Both the position numbers and the translations under genes were made by a program. A stretch of DNA of 64,000 bases from Aminipila sp963524205 (lineage in GTDB: Bacteria; Bacillota; Clostridia; Peptostreptococcales; Anaerovoracaceae), in assembly GCA_963524205.1 (NCBI GenBank), contig CAURED010000004.1, forward strand, positions 124,001 through 188,000, in the 5' to 3' direction. The notes beneath the pieces are model-generated. The model ran no database searches and was not told the DNA's origin. It saw nothing but the letters and a program-made list of their open reading frames with translations. Below, piece after piece: positions 25,278 to 34,730 of the stretch. The first letter of the stretch is position 1; each line of letters begins with the position of its first letter.

Positions 25278-26282
25278 TTAATAAGTTATTTCACTTTTTC
25301 GATCTCTAGTCATTAACTGATTCACTGCATCCCTTGCATCAATCTTGTCATTTATTACAGCATAGATTCCTTCTGTAATTGGCATTTCTACCCCTTCCCT
25401 TTGGGCAAGTTCATAAGCAGCCTCTGTTGTAAACATTCCTTCTACAACCATGCCGACTTTTTCTGTTGCATCCTTAGGTCTCATGCCTTCTCCTATCATA
25501 ATACCACAACGTCTGTTTCTTGAATGCATGCTTGTACAAGTTACAACCAAATCCCCTATACCGGTAAGGCCTGAGAAAGTATGCACATCTGCACCTAACT
25601 TTACTCCAAGTCTTGCTATTTCAGCAATCCCTCTAGTCATCATGGCAGCCTTTGCATTATCTCCATAGCCCATGCCGTCTGAAATACCTGCTCCCAAGGC
25701 TATGATATTCTTTAATGCACCGCCTAATTCCACACCAATTACATCACTGCTTGTGTACACTCTGAATTTATCCGTCATAAATATATCCTGAACGTATTCT
25801 GCAAGTTTTATATCTGTGGACGCAACGACAACAGTTGTAGGCATTGCCAGACCAACTTCCTCTGCATGTGAAGGCCCTGACAAAGTAACATACTTCATAT
25901 TTGACATCTTATCATGGGCAACCTCTGACATTCTTTTTAGTGTTTTCTGTTCAATTCCCTTAGCAACATTTACAATAATCATATCCTGACTAATATAAGG
26001 TAATGCATTATCAAGAGCACTTCTAAAATGCTGGGCAGGAGCTGAGAATAAAACCATTCTCGCATCATCCATCGCCTCTGCTACTGTATCTACTGGCTGC
26101 AGCTTTTCGCTGAACTTAACTCCTGGAAGATATCTTACATTTTCTCTATTGTCCTTTAATTCCTGCAAATGTTCTTTATTAACATCCCAGATTTTTACCT
26201 CATGGCCTTTATTACTTAAAGTAATTGCAAGTGCTGTTCCCCAGCTGCCTGCGCCGATTACCGCAATTTTCTTAAAATCCAT
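25278..26282 (-). CDS. gpsA: NAD(P)-dependent glycerol-3-phosphate dehydrogenase
   Basis: Reduces dihydroxyacetone phosphate to sn-glycerol-3-phosphate, the backbone for phospholipids. 334 residues with the N-terminal dinucleotide fold GAGSWGTALA, ALGAGISDGMGYGDNAKAA in the middle and the catalytic Lys region NVAKGIEQ. It follows plsY by 12 bases, which makes metabolic sense, as PlsY uses its product. It is the last gene of the conserved run before the tailocin island. Confidence 0.97.
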   Translation of the reverse strand: MDFKKIAVIGAGSWGTALAITLSNKGHEVKIWDVNKEHLQELKDNRENVRYLPGVKFSEKLQPVDTVAEAMDDARMVLFSAPAQHFRSALDNALPYISQDMIIVNVAKGIEQKTLKRMSEVAHDKMSNMKYVTLSGPSHAEEVGLAMPTTVVVASTDIKLAEYVQDIFMTDKFRVYTSSDVIGVELGGALKNIIALGAGISDGMGYGDNAKAAMMTRGIAEIARLGVKLGADVHTFSGLTGIGDLVVTCTSMHSRNRRCGIMIGEGMRPKDATEKVGMVVEGMFTTEAAYELAQREGVEMPITEGIYAVINDKIDARDAVNQLMTRDRKSEITY

Positions 26283-26294
26283 GCCTAAAGCCTC

Positions 26295-26915
26295 CTATTT
26301 TTTAAAACTAATTTTAGACTCTTCACCTTTTACTAATCTTGATATGTTGGCATTGTGCTTATAAAGAACAATTAATGCCATAAGTAATCCCCAGCCTAAA
26401 TATCTAGGGTCATAATAATTTGCTATAAACGGAAAGGATATAGCTGCAGCCACAGAACCCAATGAAACCATTCTGCTTAAGGCTACAGTTACTATAACGA
26501 TGCCCAATTCAGCAAGCCCTAAAAAGGGAGATACTGCCATCAGTACACCAAAGGCTGTAGCAACACCTTTTCCCCCTTTAAATCCGAAAACTATAGGCCA
26601 TATATGTCCACAGAAAACCGCAAGACCACATGCCATAGCCATATATGGTGCAAACTCAGGTTCAAGAAAATATGCGCCAACTAATTTTCCAAGCAATACA
26701 GCAAATACACCTTTAAAAATATCAATCAATAATGTTGCAATGGCTGCCTTTTTACCTAAAACTCTTAGTGCATTGGTAGTTCCTGCATTACCACTGCCTT
26801 CTTTCTTTATATCTATGCCATGCAGTCTTCCAATTAAAATCGCCGGCGAAATATTACCCATAAAGTACGATACAATTACCGTAATTATGCATATAATCAA
26901 AGCATTTGTTTCCAT
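26295..26915 (-). CDS. plsY: Acyl-phosphate:glycerol-3-phosphate acyltransferase
   Basis: Membrane enzyme that makes lysophosphatidate from acyl-phosphate (from PlsX) and glycerol-3-phosphate (from GpsA). 206 residues with about five membrane helices and the three family motifs: GSGNAGTTNALR near residue 40, GHIWPIVFGFKGGKGVAT near 105, and the late KHNANISRL. All its partners are in the same gene run. Confidence 0.96.
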   Translation of the reverse strand: METNALIICIITVIVSYFMGNISPAILIGRLHGIDIKKEGSGNAGTTNALRVLGKKAAIATLLIDIFKGVFAVLLGKLVGAYFLEPEFAPYMAMACGLAVFCGHIWPIVFGFKGGKGVATAFGVLMAVSPFLGLAELGIVIVTVALSRMVSLGSVAAAISFPFIANYYDPRYLGWGLLMALIVLYKHNANISRLVKGEESKISFKK

Positions 26916-26980
26916 TAACTAAGTGTCCCTTTCTATAATTAGACATTTGCTAATCCCTCATTCATACTGCACGCAGGGAT

Positions 26981-27078
26981 TTTTTCGCTATTCTAGGCAC
27001 AAATTGTTTTGAGGCACGGAATGTACTTCTAGTACATGAGTACAGAAAAACAAATTGTAACAACGAATAGCGGAAAAA
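26981..27078. repeat. 98-base nested palindrome between der and plsY
   Basis: The outer arms TTTTTCGCTATTC (26981-26993) and GAATAGCGGAAAAA (27065-27078), the middle arms ACAAATTGTTTT (26999-27010) and AAAACAAATTGT (27047-27058) and the core ATGTACTTCTAGTACAT (27021-27037) all pair in register. The unit could fold into one long hairpin. It looks like a dispersed palindromic repeat inserted in an operon; no second copy is visible in this window. A small AATCCCT/AGGGATT stem lies beside it (26952-26981). Confidence 0.7.
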
Positions 27079-27088
27079 TAACAAGTGC

Positions 27089-28414
27089 CTATTCTTCCTT
27101 TTCACCCTTTTCTCTAAATACAAACTTCAACGAAGTCCCCTTAAAGCCATACGCATCCCTAATTCTATTTTCAAGATATCTAGCATAAGAAAAATGCATT
27201 AAATCTCTCTTGTTTATTTGGAAAGAGAAAAGTGGTGGTTTTACTCCAACCTGAGTAGCATAATAAATTTTTAAATGCTTGCCCTTATCTGATGGAGGCG
27301 GCTGAAGCATAGTTGCATCTGCTATCAAACTGTTCAACTGACCTGTTGGCACTCTCATAGCTCTTGTTTCTGCAACGTTTTTGGCCATAGACATAACATT
27401 ATCTACTCTCTGTCCTGTTAAAACAGAAATAAACACCATAGGTGCATAAGACATAAATGGCAGTTCTTTAACAATTTCTTTTTCAAAATTCTTCATAGTG
27501 TGATTGTCTTTTTCAATTAAGTCCCACTTGTTTACAACAACCATAAGGCCCTTGCCCGCTTCATGTGCAACTCCCGCAATCTTCTTATCCTGTTCTGTAA
27601 TTCCTTCAACGGCATCAATCATAAGCAGGCAGACATCACAACGTTCAATAGCTGCAACAGCTCTGATAACGCTGTAACGTTCAATATTTTCCGTTACTTT
27701 ACTCTTTCTTCTTATACCTGCTGTATCAATAAGAATAAATTCTTCTCCATCCCATTCAAATGGGGTATCGATGGAGTCTCTTGTAGTTCCTGCAATATTT
27801 GAAACAATTACTCTGTTTTCACCCACCAATTTATTAATGATTGATGATTTTCCAACATTTGGTTTTCCTATAACTGCAATCTTTGTAATATCCTCATCAT
27901 CGTCTCTTTGTCCCTCTGGGAAACTTTCCACAATTTTGTCAAGAACTTCACCAAGGCCTAACATATTGGCTGATGAGATGGGTAAAACTTCACCAAGTCC
28001 AAGTTCATAAAAATCATAAAAATGATTAGGCGGATTCTTTGGATTATCAATTTTGTTTGCAACCACAAGAACCGGTTTCCCTGTTCTTCTAAGCATACCA
28101 GCAACTTCTGTATCTGCATGAGTAAGACCATCTTTGCCATCCACCATAAACAAAATAATGTCTGAAGTTTCCATGGCAATTTCAGCCTGCTCCCTCATCT
28201 GGGATAATATTACATCGCTTGTATTTGGTTCAATACCACCTGTATCAATCAGTGCAAAGTGGGTACCACACCATTCTGCCTCTGCGTAGATTCTATCACG
28301 GGTAACACCTGGAGTATCTTCTACTATTGAAACTCTCCTACCCACAACTCTGTTAAAAAATGTAGATTTACCTACATTTGGTCTGCCTACTACGGCAACT
28401 AACGGTTTACTCAT
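27089..28414 (-). CDS. der: Ribosome assembly GTPase Der (EngA)
   Basis: Tandem-GTPase needed for 50S subunit maturation. First G domain GRPNVGKSTFFN with DTPG and NKID; second G domain GKPNVGKSSIIN with DTAGI and NKWD; C-terminal KH-like domain. The start is the ATG at 28414 after AGGAGGAC; the opening to 28447 extends into ftsY. It overlaps the ftsY end by 8 bases. Confidence 0.97.
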   Translation of the reverse strand: MSKPLVAVVGRPNVGKSTFFNRVVGRRVSIVEDTPGVTRDRIYAEAEWCGTHFALIDTGGIEPNTSDVILSQMREQAEIAMETSDIILFMVDGKDGLTHADTEVAGMLRRTGKPVLVVANKIDNPKNPPNHFYDFYELGLGEVLPISSANMLGLGEVLDKIVESFPEGQRDDDEDITKIAVIGKPNVGKSSIINKLVGENRVIVSNIAGTTRDSIDTPFEWDGEEFILIDTAGIRRKSKVTENIERYSVIRAVAAIERCDVCLLMIDAVEGITEQDKKIAGVAHEAGKGLMVVVNKWDLIEKDNHTMKNFEKEIVKELPFMSYAPMVFISVLTGQRVDNVMSMAKNVAETRAMRVPTGQLNSLIADATMLQPPPSDKGKHLKIYYATQVGVKPPLFSFQINKRDLMHFSYARYLENRIRDAYGFKGTSLKFVFREKGEKEE

Positions 28415-29303
28415 TAAATAGTCCTCCTGCAAATTCCGCCGGATCAAATTCTTTTAAGTCATTCATTCCTTCGCCTATGCCAATAAATTTGACGGGCATA
28501 TTAAACTCGTCTGCTATGGTTATAACTATACCACCCTTTGCAGTTCCGTCAAGCTTTGTTAAAACAATGCCTGTAATCTCTGCAATTTCGCCAAATTCTT
28601 TTGCCTGTGAAATGGCATTTTTCCCAGTTGTAGCATCAAGAACTAATAAAGTTTCTCTAGCTGCCTCTGGGTATTCTCTTCCGATAATTTTATTCATTTT
28701 TTCAAGTTCTACCATCAGGTTCTTTTTAGTCTGGATTCTTCCAGCTGTATCACAAATAAGGATATCAACATTTTTTGCTTTTGCCGACTGAATGGCATCA
28801 AATATTACCGCTGAAGGATCGGCTCCTTCATGATGGCTGATAACATTTACTCCCACTCTTTCTCCCCAAAGTTCTAGCTGCTCTCCAGCCGCTGCTCTGA
28901 AAGTATCAGCTGCTGCAAGAAGTACGGATTTCCCCTCTTTTTTAAATTTATTTGCCATTTTCCCTATTGAGGTAGTTTTACCACCTCCATTAACACCAAT
29001 CATAAGCACTACTAGAGGAATGTCCTGACAAATCTGGTGATTGTCCCCTTTATCTATAAGCCCCTCTACAATACGGGAAATTCGATCCTTAACTTGCTGT
29101 TCTGTAGTCAATCCCTGTTTTCTAACATCCTCTCTGAGCTGTCCAATAATCTTCATGGTAGTATCCATGCCTATATCTGAAGTAATCAAGACCTCTTCAA
29201 GCTCTTCAAGTAATTCTTCATCAACAGTTCTTCCTAAGAAAACCTCTGAGATCTTCTCAGATAACTTACCGAAAAACGACTTTTTTGGTTTTTCAAATAA
29301 CAT
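28407..29303 (-). CDS. ftsY: Signal recognition particle receptor FtsY
   Basis: GTPase that docks the SRP-ribosome complex to the membrane. 298 residues, without the long acidic N-terminus of the E. coli protein. N domain near residues 1-90, then the G domain: GVNGGGKTTSIGKMA, DTFRAAAGEQLE, DTAGR and TKLDGTAKGG. The P-loop has Gly where most members have Thr (GGGKTT for GTGKTT). It is coupled to smc and der. Confidence 0.96.
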   Translation of the reverse strand: MLFEKPKKSFFGKLSEKISEVFLGRTVDEELLEELEEVLITSDIGMDTTMKIIGQLREDVRKQGLTTEQQVKDRISRIVEGLIDKGDNHQICQDIPLVVLMIGVNGGGKTTSIGKMANKFKKEGKSVLLAAADTFRAAAGEQLELWGERVGVNVISHHEGADPSAVIFDAIQSAKAKNVDILICDTAGRIQTKKNLMVELEKMNKIIGREYPEAARETLLVLDATTGKNAISQAKEFGEIAEITGIVLTKLDGTAKGGIVITIADEFNMPVKFIGIGEGMNDLKEFDPAEFAGGLFNE

Positions 29304-29326
29304 CTATATCTCCTTTTATCTTTTAT

Positions 29327-32300
29327 TTATCCTAAATCGATTCTGTCTCCTAACTTAAGTGACAGCACCCTGGAAATTCCCTGCTCTGGCATAGTTACAC
29401 CATAAAGCACATCTGCATGTTCCATAGTAGCCTTTTGATGGGTTACTAAAGCAAATTGTATATTATCAAAATTTTTTAAGTACCCTGCAAAGCGTTCAAT
29501 ATTTGCATCGTCAAGAGCCGCCTCAACTTCATCTAGTATACAGAATGGGGTAGGCTTTGCCTTAAGTACCGCAAACATTAAAGCGATGGCAGTCATGGTT
29601 TTTTCACCACCGGACATAAGATTTATGTTCTGAAGTTTCTTTCCTGGCGGTTGTGCTACAATCTCAATACCGCAGTCAAGAGGTTTGTTTTCATCCTCCA
29701 GTCTGAGCATAGCCTGTCCACCACCAAATAGTTCTTGAAATACATCCTCGAAGTTTTCAACAATCGAATCAAAACTTTCTTTAAACTTAATACGAATAGT
29801 TCGATCCATATCATCAATAATCTGTTTAAGTGAGTTCATTGCTCCTAATATATCCGCCCTTTGGGTTGATAAAAATTCATATCTTTCACTAACCGTTTCA
29901 TACTCCTTTATAGCACCTATATTGACCTCACCTAGTGATTTAATCTTAGTCTTTATCTCTCTGCTATCTTTTACAGCTTCATGCATATTGAATTCCTTCT
30001 TCTTAAATTCAATAGCCTGTAAATAGGAAACTTCAAATTCATCCCAAAGTTTATTCTTATAAGAATCCAGCTGCGTTTCATTCTTAGCCTTCTTTATTTC
30101 TAACTCATATTTCTGAGTCTGGCAAGAATTTACTTTATCTTCAATAGAATCTCTCGCTGCAGATTTCTCATTTAACTTCTTTGTAAGTTCAGCTCTTTCC
30201 TGGGCGATTTCTTCTATATAAGTTTCTAAAGACGCCTTGGCTTCCTCTTTTTCTTTAACAGATACGCCGCCTGTCCCTGCATTTACCAAAAGTTCTCTAT
30301 CTTCTCTTAACTTTTCCAAAGAAAGTTGTCTGACCTGGACATCTTCACTTATTTCTTTAATAGAAAGATTTATTCTTCCTACTAAAGAATCTACATTGGT
30401 TTTCTCACTTTCACAAGCGGTAACATCAATTCTCGCCTTTGTAATACTTTCATTACCCTCTTCAACTCTACTTTTTGACTGTTCAAGTCCTGAAATTTGT
30501 CTTTCAATTTCACTCTCTAATTCCTTAATCTGTTGGTTTCCAGCATCAATCTCCGAATTTAGCTTTGCAATCATATTTTCAGCAGAACTCAGCTCACTCT
30601 GTATGTTTTCCAATTCTCTTTGTCGTTTGGTTTCGCCTTCCACCAAATCTTTAATATTACCATCAAAAACAGAAATCTTATTTTCAGAAGAAAGCAAATC
30701 CAATTCAGTTTCCCTGTGTTGGCTTTCCAATGTTTGAATTTCAGCAGTATAAGCAGTTATATAATTCTTAACTTCAGAAAGTTCTTTTATCAGCTTGTCC
30801 CTTTCATTTTCAGCCTTATCCAGTTTTTCCTGCAACGCTGTAACTTCACCTTTTCTTTCTAAAAGGTTGGCCGAGTTATTTTTAAAAGTACCACCTGTAA
30901 TAGCTCCACCTGAATTAATAACTTCACCTTCAAGGGTTACAAACCGAAGTCCTCCTGAAACCTGCTTTGAAAGTTTTACTGCATTGGGCAGTGTATCCAC
31001 TATAATAACTCTTCCTAATAAATACTCTACAACACTCTTATATTTGCTATCAAATTCTATACAGTCAACACCAAGTCCTTGAAATCCCGGAGCATTTCGC
31101 AGACTGCTATCACACTTATACGCATTACTTCTAATAGATTCTATGGGAAGTAATGTTAGTCGCCCTGCTTTATTTGCTTTAAGAGCCTTAATAATATTCT
31201 GTGCATCTGCATCTGATTGACAAACAACATTTTGCATAGATGCTCCCAAAGCAGTTTCAATGGCTATCTCAAAACCTTGTGGAACTTCAATTAAATCAGC
31301 TACAACTCCATGCACACCCCTAAAGCTGTTTTTCATAACATACTTTACTGCATAGTTATACCCTTCATAGTTACTTTCCATTTCTTCAATAGTCTTTTTA
31401 CGTGTGGAAAGCTGACCTATTGATATCCTTATATCCTCAGTTTTCCTGGTTAACTCTTTTTCCTTTAAAACTGCTGAATTGTATGTTTCTTTTAATCTTT
31501 TTGAGTCTTCGGTAATTCTTTGAAATTCTGCTTTTAAAGTATCTCTTTTCTTTATAGCATCTCTTTGTACAACTATAATATCATCATTTTGATTATCCGC
31601 AGAATCCTTCTCCGATAATAAAATTTCTTTTCGTCTGTCCAAAGTGCCCGTTAGGTTGTCTAAACTATTTATTTCACTTTTTTTGGCACTTATTTCGCTA
31701 TGAATTTTAAACAGACTATTTTTATCATTATCAATTTTAGCTGAGGCAGCAGCTTGTTCTGAAATCAGTTTAGAGTAAATATCAATTTTCTCTTTTAACT
31801 GATTATTTAATTCTGCCATCTTCATATCTATATCAGTTTTTGTCTTAATAAGTTGTTGTAAATTTTGTTGTTCCTTTTCCAGCTTTTGATCCAGGCTTTC
31901 CAATTCACTATTTAACCTTGCTTCTTCTTTTTCCATGGAAGCAAGCTTTTCTTCTTTTAATTTTCCTTCATTTACAAGTAAATTTATTTCTTCAATGTTT
32001 TTCACCAGCTTGTTTCTTGCTTCATTATTTAAAGTTTCTAGAGCCTCACTTTTAATTCTACTATCTGCTATTTCTTTATCTAAGCTAACTCTTTCATCTT
32101 TCAAATTGTCTATACTTGCAGCCAGTTCAGTGATATCATCCTTTAAATATTCGTTTTTTAATTCGAGATTTTCAATATTTTTTAAGGTGATATTTATTTC
32201 AAGCTCCTTATATGTATCTCTAAGGGCTAAATATTCTGCAGCTTTTTCGCTGTCTTCTTTTAACCCACTGATTCTGCCTTCGATTTCACCAACAATATCA

Positions 32301-32875
32301 TTTACTCTTTCAAGATTAGCATTTGTAGCTTCAAGCTTACGCTCAGCTTCAGCCTTTTTACTTCTATATTTTACAATTCCTGCTGCTTCTTCAAAGATTT
32401 CTCTTCTGCTTTCAGGCTTATTACTTACTATATCTGCGATCTTACCTTGTCCAATTAATGAATATCCATCAACACCTATCCCTGTATCCATAATAAGTTC
32501 ACGGATATCCTTAAGCCTGCATTGATTATTATTAATATAATATTCACTTTCACCAGATCTGAAAACTCTCCTTGTTATAGCCACTTCGCTATAGTCAATA
32601 GGAAGTATGCCTGTAGAATTGTCGATAACAAGTACTACCTCTGCCATGCCTCTGGATTTTCTATTAGCAGTTCCTGCAAAGATAACATCCTCCATCTTAC
32701 CACCACGTAAAGTTTTTGGACTCTGCTCACCAAGTACCCAGCGAAGTGCGTCACTGATATTACTTTTACCACTTCCATTTGGTCCAACTATACAAGTGAT
32801 ACCATGATTAAACTCTATGGAAACCGGTTCGGCAAATGACTTAAATCCATGCATATCTATTCTTTTAAAATACAT
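29327..32875 (-). CDS. smc: Chromosome segregation protein SMC
   Basis: Full-length condensin subunit of 1182 residues. Walker A GPNGSGKSN is at residues 32-40, followed by two long coiled coils around the hinge (about residues 510-690, with GVHGVVADLIEV and SGGAITGG). The ABC signature LMSGGEKTMTAIALMF lies near 1080 and Walker B FCILDEVEAALDDAN near 1100. It overlaps rnc by 19 bases, a common arrangement in Firmicutes. The long + strand open frames opposite it are shadows of the coiled coil. Confidence 0.98.
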   Translation of the reverse strand: MYFKRIDMHGFKSFAEPVSIEFNHGITCIVGPNGSGKSNISDALRWVLGEQSPKTLRGGKMEDVIFAGTANRKSRGMAEVVLVIDNSTGILPIDYSEVAITRRVFRSGESEYYINNNQCRLKDIRELIMDTGIGVDGYSLIGQGKIADIVSNKPESRREIFEEAAGIVKYRSKKAEAERKLEATNANLERVNDIVGEIEGRISGLKEDSEKAAEYLALRDTYKELEINITLKNIENLELKNEYLKDDITELAASIDNLKDERVSLDKEIADSRIKSEALETLNNEARNKLVKNIEEINLLVNEGKLKEEKLASMEKEEARLNSELESLDQKLEKEQQNLQQLIKTKTDIDMKMAELNNQLKEKIDIYSKLISEQAAASAKIDNDKNSLFKIHSEISAKKSEINSLDNLTGTLDRRKEILLSEKDSADNQNDDIIVVQRDAIKKRDTLKAEFQRITEDSKRLKETYNSAVLKEKELTRKTEDIRISIGQLSTRKKTIEEMESNYEGYNYAVKYVMKNSFRGVHGVVADLIEVPQGFEIAIETALGASMQNVVCQSDADAQNIIKALKANKAGRLTLLPIESIRSNAYKCDSSLRNAPGFQGLGVDCIEFDSKYKSVVEYLLGRVIIVDTLPNAVKLSKQVSGGLRFVTLEGEVINSGGAITGGTFKNNSANLLERKGEVTALQEKLDKAENERDKLIKELSEVKNYITAYTAEIQTLESQHRETELDLLSSENKISVFDGNIKDLVEGETKRQRELENIQSELSSAENMIAKLNSEIDAGNQQIKELESEIERQISGLEQSKSRVEEGNESITKARIDVTACESEKTNVDSLVGRINLSIKEISEDVQVRQLSLEKLREDRELLVNAGTGGVSVKEKEEAKASLETYIEEIAQERAELTKKLNEKSAARDSIEDKVNSCQTQKYELEIKKAKNETQLDSYKNKLWDEFEVSYLQAIEFKKKEFNMHEAVKDSREIKTKIKSLGEVNIGAIKEYETVSERYEFLSTQRADILGAMNSLKQIIDDMDRTIRIKFKESFDSIVENFEDVFQELFGGGQAMLRLEDENKPLDCGIEIVAQPPGKKLQNINLMSGGEKTMTAIALMFAVLKAKPTPFCILDEVEAALDDANIERFAGYLKNFDNIQFALVTHQKATMEHADVLYGVTMPEQGISRVLSLKLGDRIDLG

Positions 32876-33561
32876 TTGTCTCCACCACTTTCTAAAGCAT
32901 ACTTAGCGGCACTTTGCTCTGCCTCTTTTTTACTCTTGCCCGCGCCTTTTCCGATTTGTCTTCCATCTACAAAAAGCGAAACATAAAAAGTTTTATTGTG
33001 ATCTGGTCCTTCTTCTTTATCAATCTGATAACATATTTTTACATCTCCATTAGTTTGCAGGCACTCTTGAAGTTCTGTTTTATAATCCTTTGTCAATTTC
33101 CCTGATACTGCATCTTCTATAGTTTCTTCAAAGGTCCTTAGCACAAAGTTTTTAGCTTCTTCAAAGCCCCCATCCAAAAAAATGGCTGCCATAATAGCTT
33201 CCATAGCATCCGCAATAATGGAATCTCGATCTCTGCCCCCCATGTGTTCTTCGCCTTTTCCCATTTTTAGAAACTTTCCAACATTGAGTTTCTTCCCCTG
33301 TTCTGCTAAAGATTTTTCACATACTATTGAAGCCCTCAATTTTGTTAATTTTCCCTCTGGAACTCTGGTAAGCTTTTTAAACAGTTCCTCACTAATAATA
33401 GCATCAAAAAACGCATCTCCCAAAAACTCCAAGCGTTCATTATCTTTTCCACATCTTTCGTTTTTTTCCTGAACAAAAGAACTATGGGTCAATGCTTTTT
33501 CCAAATAATTGGGATTCTTAAATTCATATTTAATATTATTTTGAAAATCAAGATTATTCAC
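32857..33561 (-). CDS. rnc: Ribonuclease III
   Basis: Cleaves double-stranded RNA in rRNA and mRNA maturation. 234 residues: catalytic domain with the signature NERLEFLGDAFFDAII and the acidic DAMEAIMAAIFLDGG, then a C-terminal dsRNA-binding domain (TELQECLQTNG, SKKEAEQSAAKYAL). Starts with GTG, overlapping the plsX end by 8 bases. In many relatives acpP lies between plsX and rnc; here it is missing. Confidence 0.97.
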   Translation of the reverse strand: MNNLDFQNNIKYEFKNPNYLEKALTHSSFVQEKNERCGKDNERLEFLGDAFFDAIISEELFKKLTRVPEGKLTKLRASIVCEKSLAEQGKKLNVGKFLKMGKGEEHMGGRDRDSIIADAMEAIMAAIFLDGGFEEAKNFVLRTFEETIEDAVSGKLTKDYKTELQECLQTNGDVKICYQIDKEEGPDHNKTFYVSLFVDGRQIGKGAGKSKKEAEQSAAKYALESGGDKCILKE

Positions 33562-34567
33562 TTATCTTTATCTCCTCAAGTTCTAATACAGAATCCAAAA
33601 TAGTCTGAACAACGTTCTGCTCTGCATAAGGAATACCCTTCAGAATAGTATTTTTAACTGCATTGGCGTTGGAAGACCCATGCATCTTAACAATAGGTCC
33701 TTTAACTCCTAAAATTGGAGCCCCACCATATTCTGAATAATCGAACTCACTTTTTAACCCCTTTAATTTGTCATATAAAAGAGCAGAACCAAGCTTTGCT
33801 TTAAAACCAGATGTAAGCTTCTGCTTTAGCTGCTTTAAAACAGTAAGAGCCATTCCTTCAGTAAGTTTTAATATTACATTACCAACAAAGCCATCACAAA
33901 CAATTACATCGCTAGCGCCAAAAGGTATATCTCTAGCTTCTACATTCCCCACAAAGTTCAAATTGCTTCTGACTAAAAGTTCATGTGCAGCCCTGGTAAC
34001 AGTTGTCCCTTTAGTCTCTTCGGCCCCAATATTTACAAGACCAACTTTAGGATTTTTTCTTCCCAAAACTTTTTCCATATATATACTGCCCATAGTAGCA
34101 AATTCTAAAAGATTATCGGGCTTACATTCTGAGTTTGCACCTGCATCAACCAGCAGTGAAGCCTGTCCACCAAGTATAGGGTATATGCTGGCCATCGCTG
34201 GTCTATCTATACCCTGTATTCTGCCCAATATAAATAAGCCTCCTGCCATTAATGCTCCAGAATTTCCTGCAGAAATAAACAAATCTCCTTTTCCCTCTTT
34301 TACCATGGTTATTCCCTTTACCATAGAAGACTCTTTTTTTGTTCTCACAGCCTTTACAGGAGCATCACAATTGCCTATAACATCACTTGCATGTTCTATA
34401 AGAATCTGATTTTTATCATATTTATATTTTTTTAATTCTGTTGCAATTTTCTTTTCATCGCCTACAATTACAATAGTATGGGTTATTTCTTTTGCAGCTT
34501 CTACTGCACCCTTTACAATTTCAAAAGGTGCATGATCGCCACCCATTCCATCTAATAGTATTCTCAT
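33554..34567 (-). CDS. plsX: Phosphate acyltransferase PlsX
   Basis: Makes acyl-phosphate from acyl-ACP, feeding PlsY. 337 residues beginning RILLDGMGGDHAP, with SAGNSGALMAGG, DAGANSECKPDNL and GFVGNVILKLTEG typical of the family. First gene of the run. ATG follows GGAGG. Confidence 0.97.
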   Translation of the reverse strand: MRILLDGMGGDHAPFEIVKGAVEAAKEITHTIVIVGDEKKIATELKKYKYDKNQILIEHASDVIGNCDAPVKAVRTKKESSMVKGITMVKEGKGDLFISAGNSGALMAGGLFILGRIQGIDRPAMASIYPILGGQASLLVDAGANSECKPDNLLEFATMGSIYMEKVLGRKNPKVGLVNIGAEETKGTTVTRAAHELLVRSNLNFVGNVEARDIPFGASDVIVCDGFVGNVILKLTEGMALTVLKQLKQKLTSGFKAKLGSALLYDKLKGLKSEFDYSEYGGAPILGVKGPIVKMHGSSNANAVKNTILKGIPYAEQNVVQTILDSVLELEEIKISE

Positions 34568-34653
34568 TCTTTATTTCCTCCGTTCATACGGTCTCTTACG
34601 TTAATATTAAATATATATTCCATTTCTTGCCAATACATAGAATTAGGCACTAT

Positions 34654-34698
34654 ATTATACCATAAATTCTTAAATAATAAAATTATTATTTTATTATT
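34654..34698 (-). promoter_or_regulatory. Promoter region of the plsX-gpsA run
   Basis: On the minus strand TATAAT (34659-34654) with an upstream TG-type extension lies about 85 bases before plsX. Just upstream is an all-AT inverted repeat, AAATAATAAAAT with ATTTTATTATTT (34671-34698), which might act as an operator. No FapR-type site is recognised. Confidence 0.5.
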
Positions 34699-34730
34699 TT
34701 ACCCTATGCCGTAGGATTTATTTACAATAA

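Noticed and set aside
31935..32525. 196-codon plus-strand frame opposite smc
   Set aside because: A shadow of the coiled-coil codons of smc: Ser/Phe/Leu-rich, and inside a certain gene on the other strand.
33768..34409. 213-codon plus-strand frame opposite plsX
   Set aside because: It lies wholly inside plsX, has no ribosome site and its composition is that of an antisense shadow.
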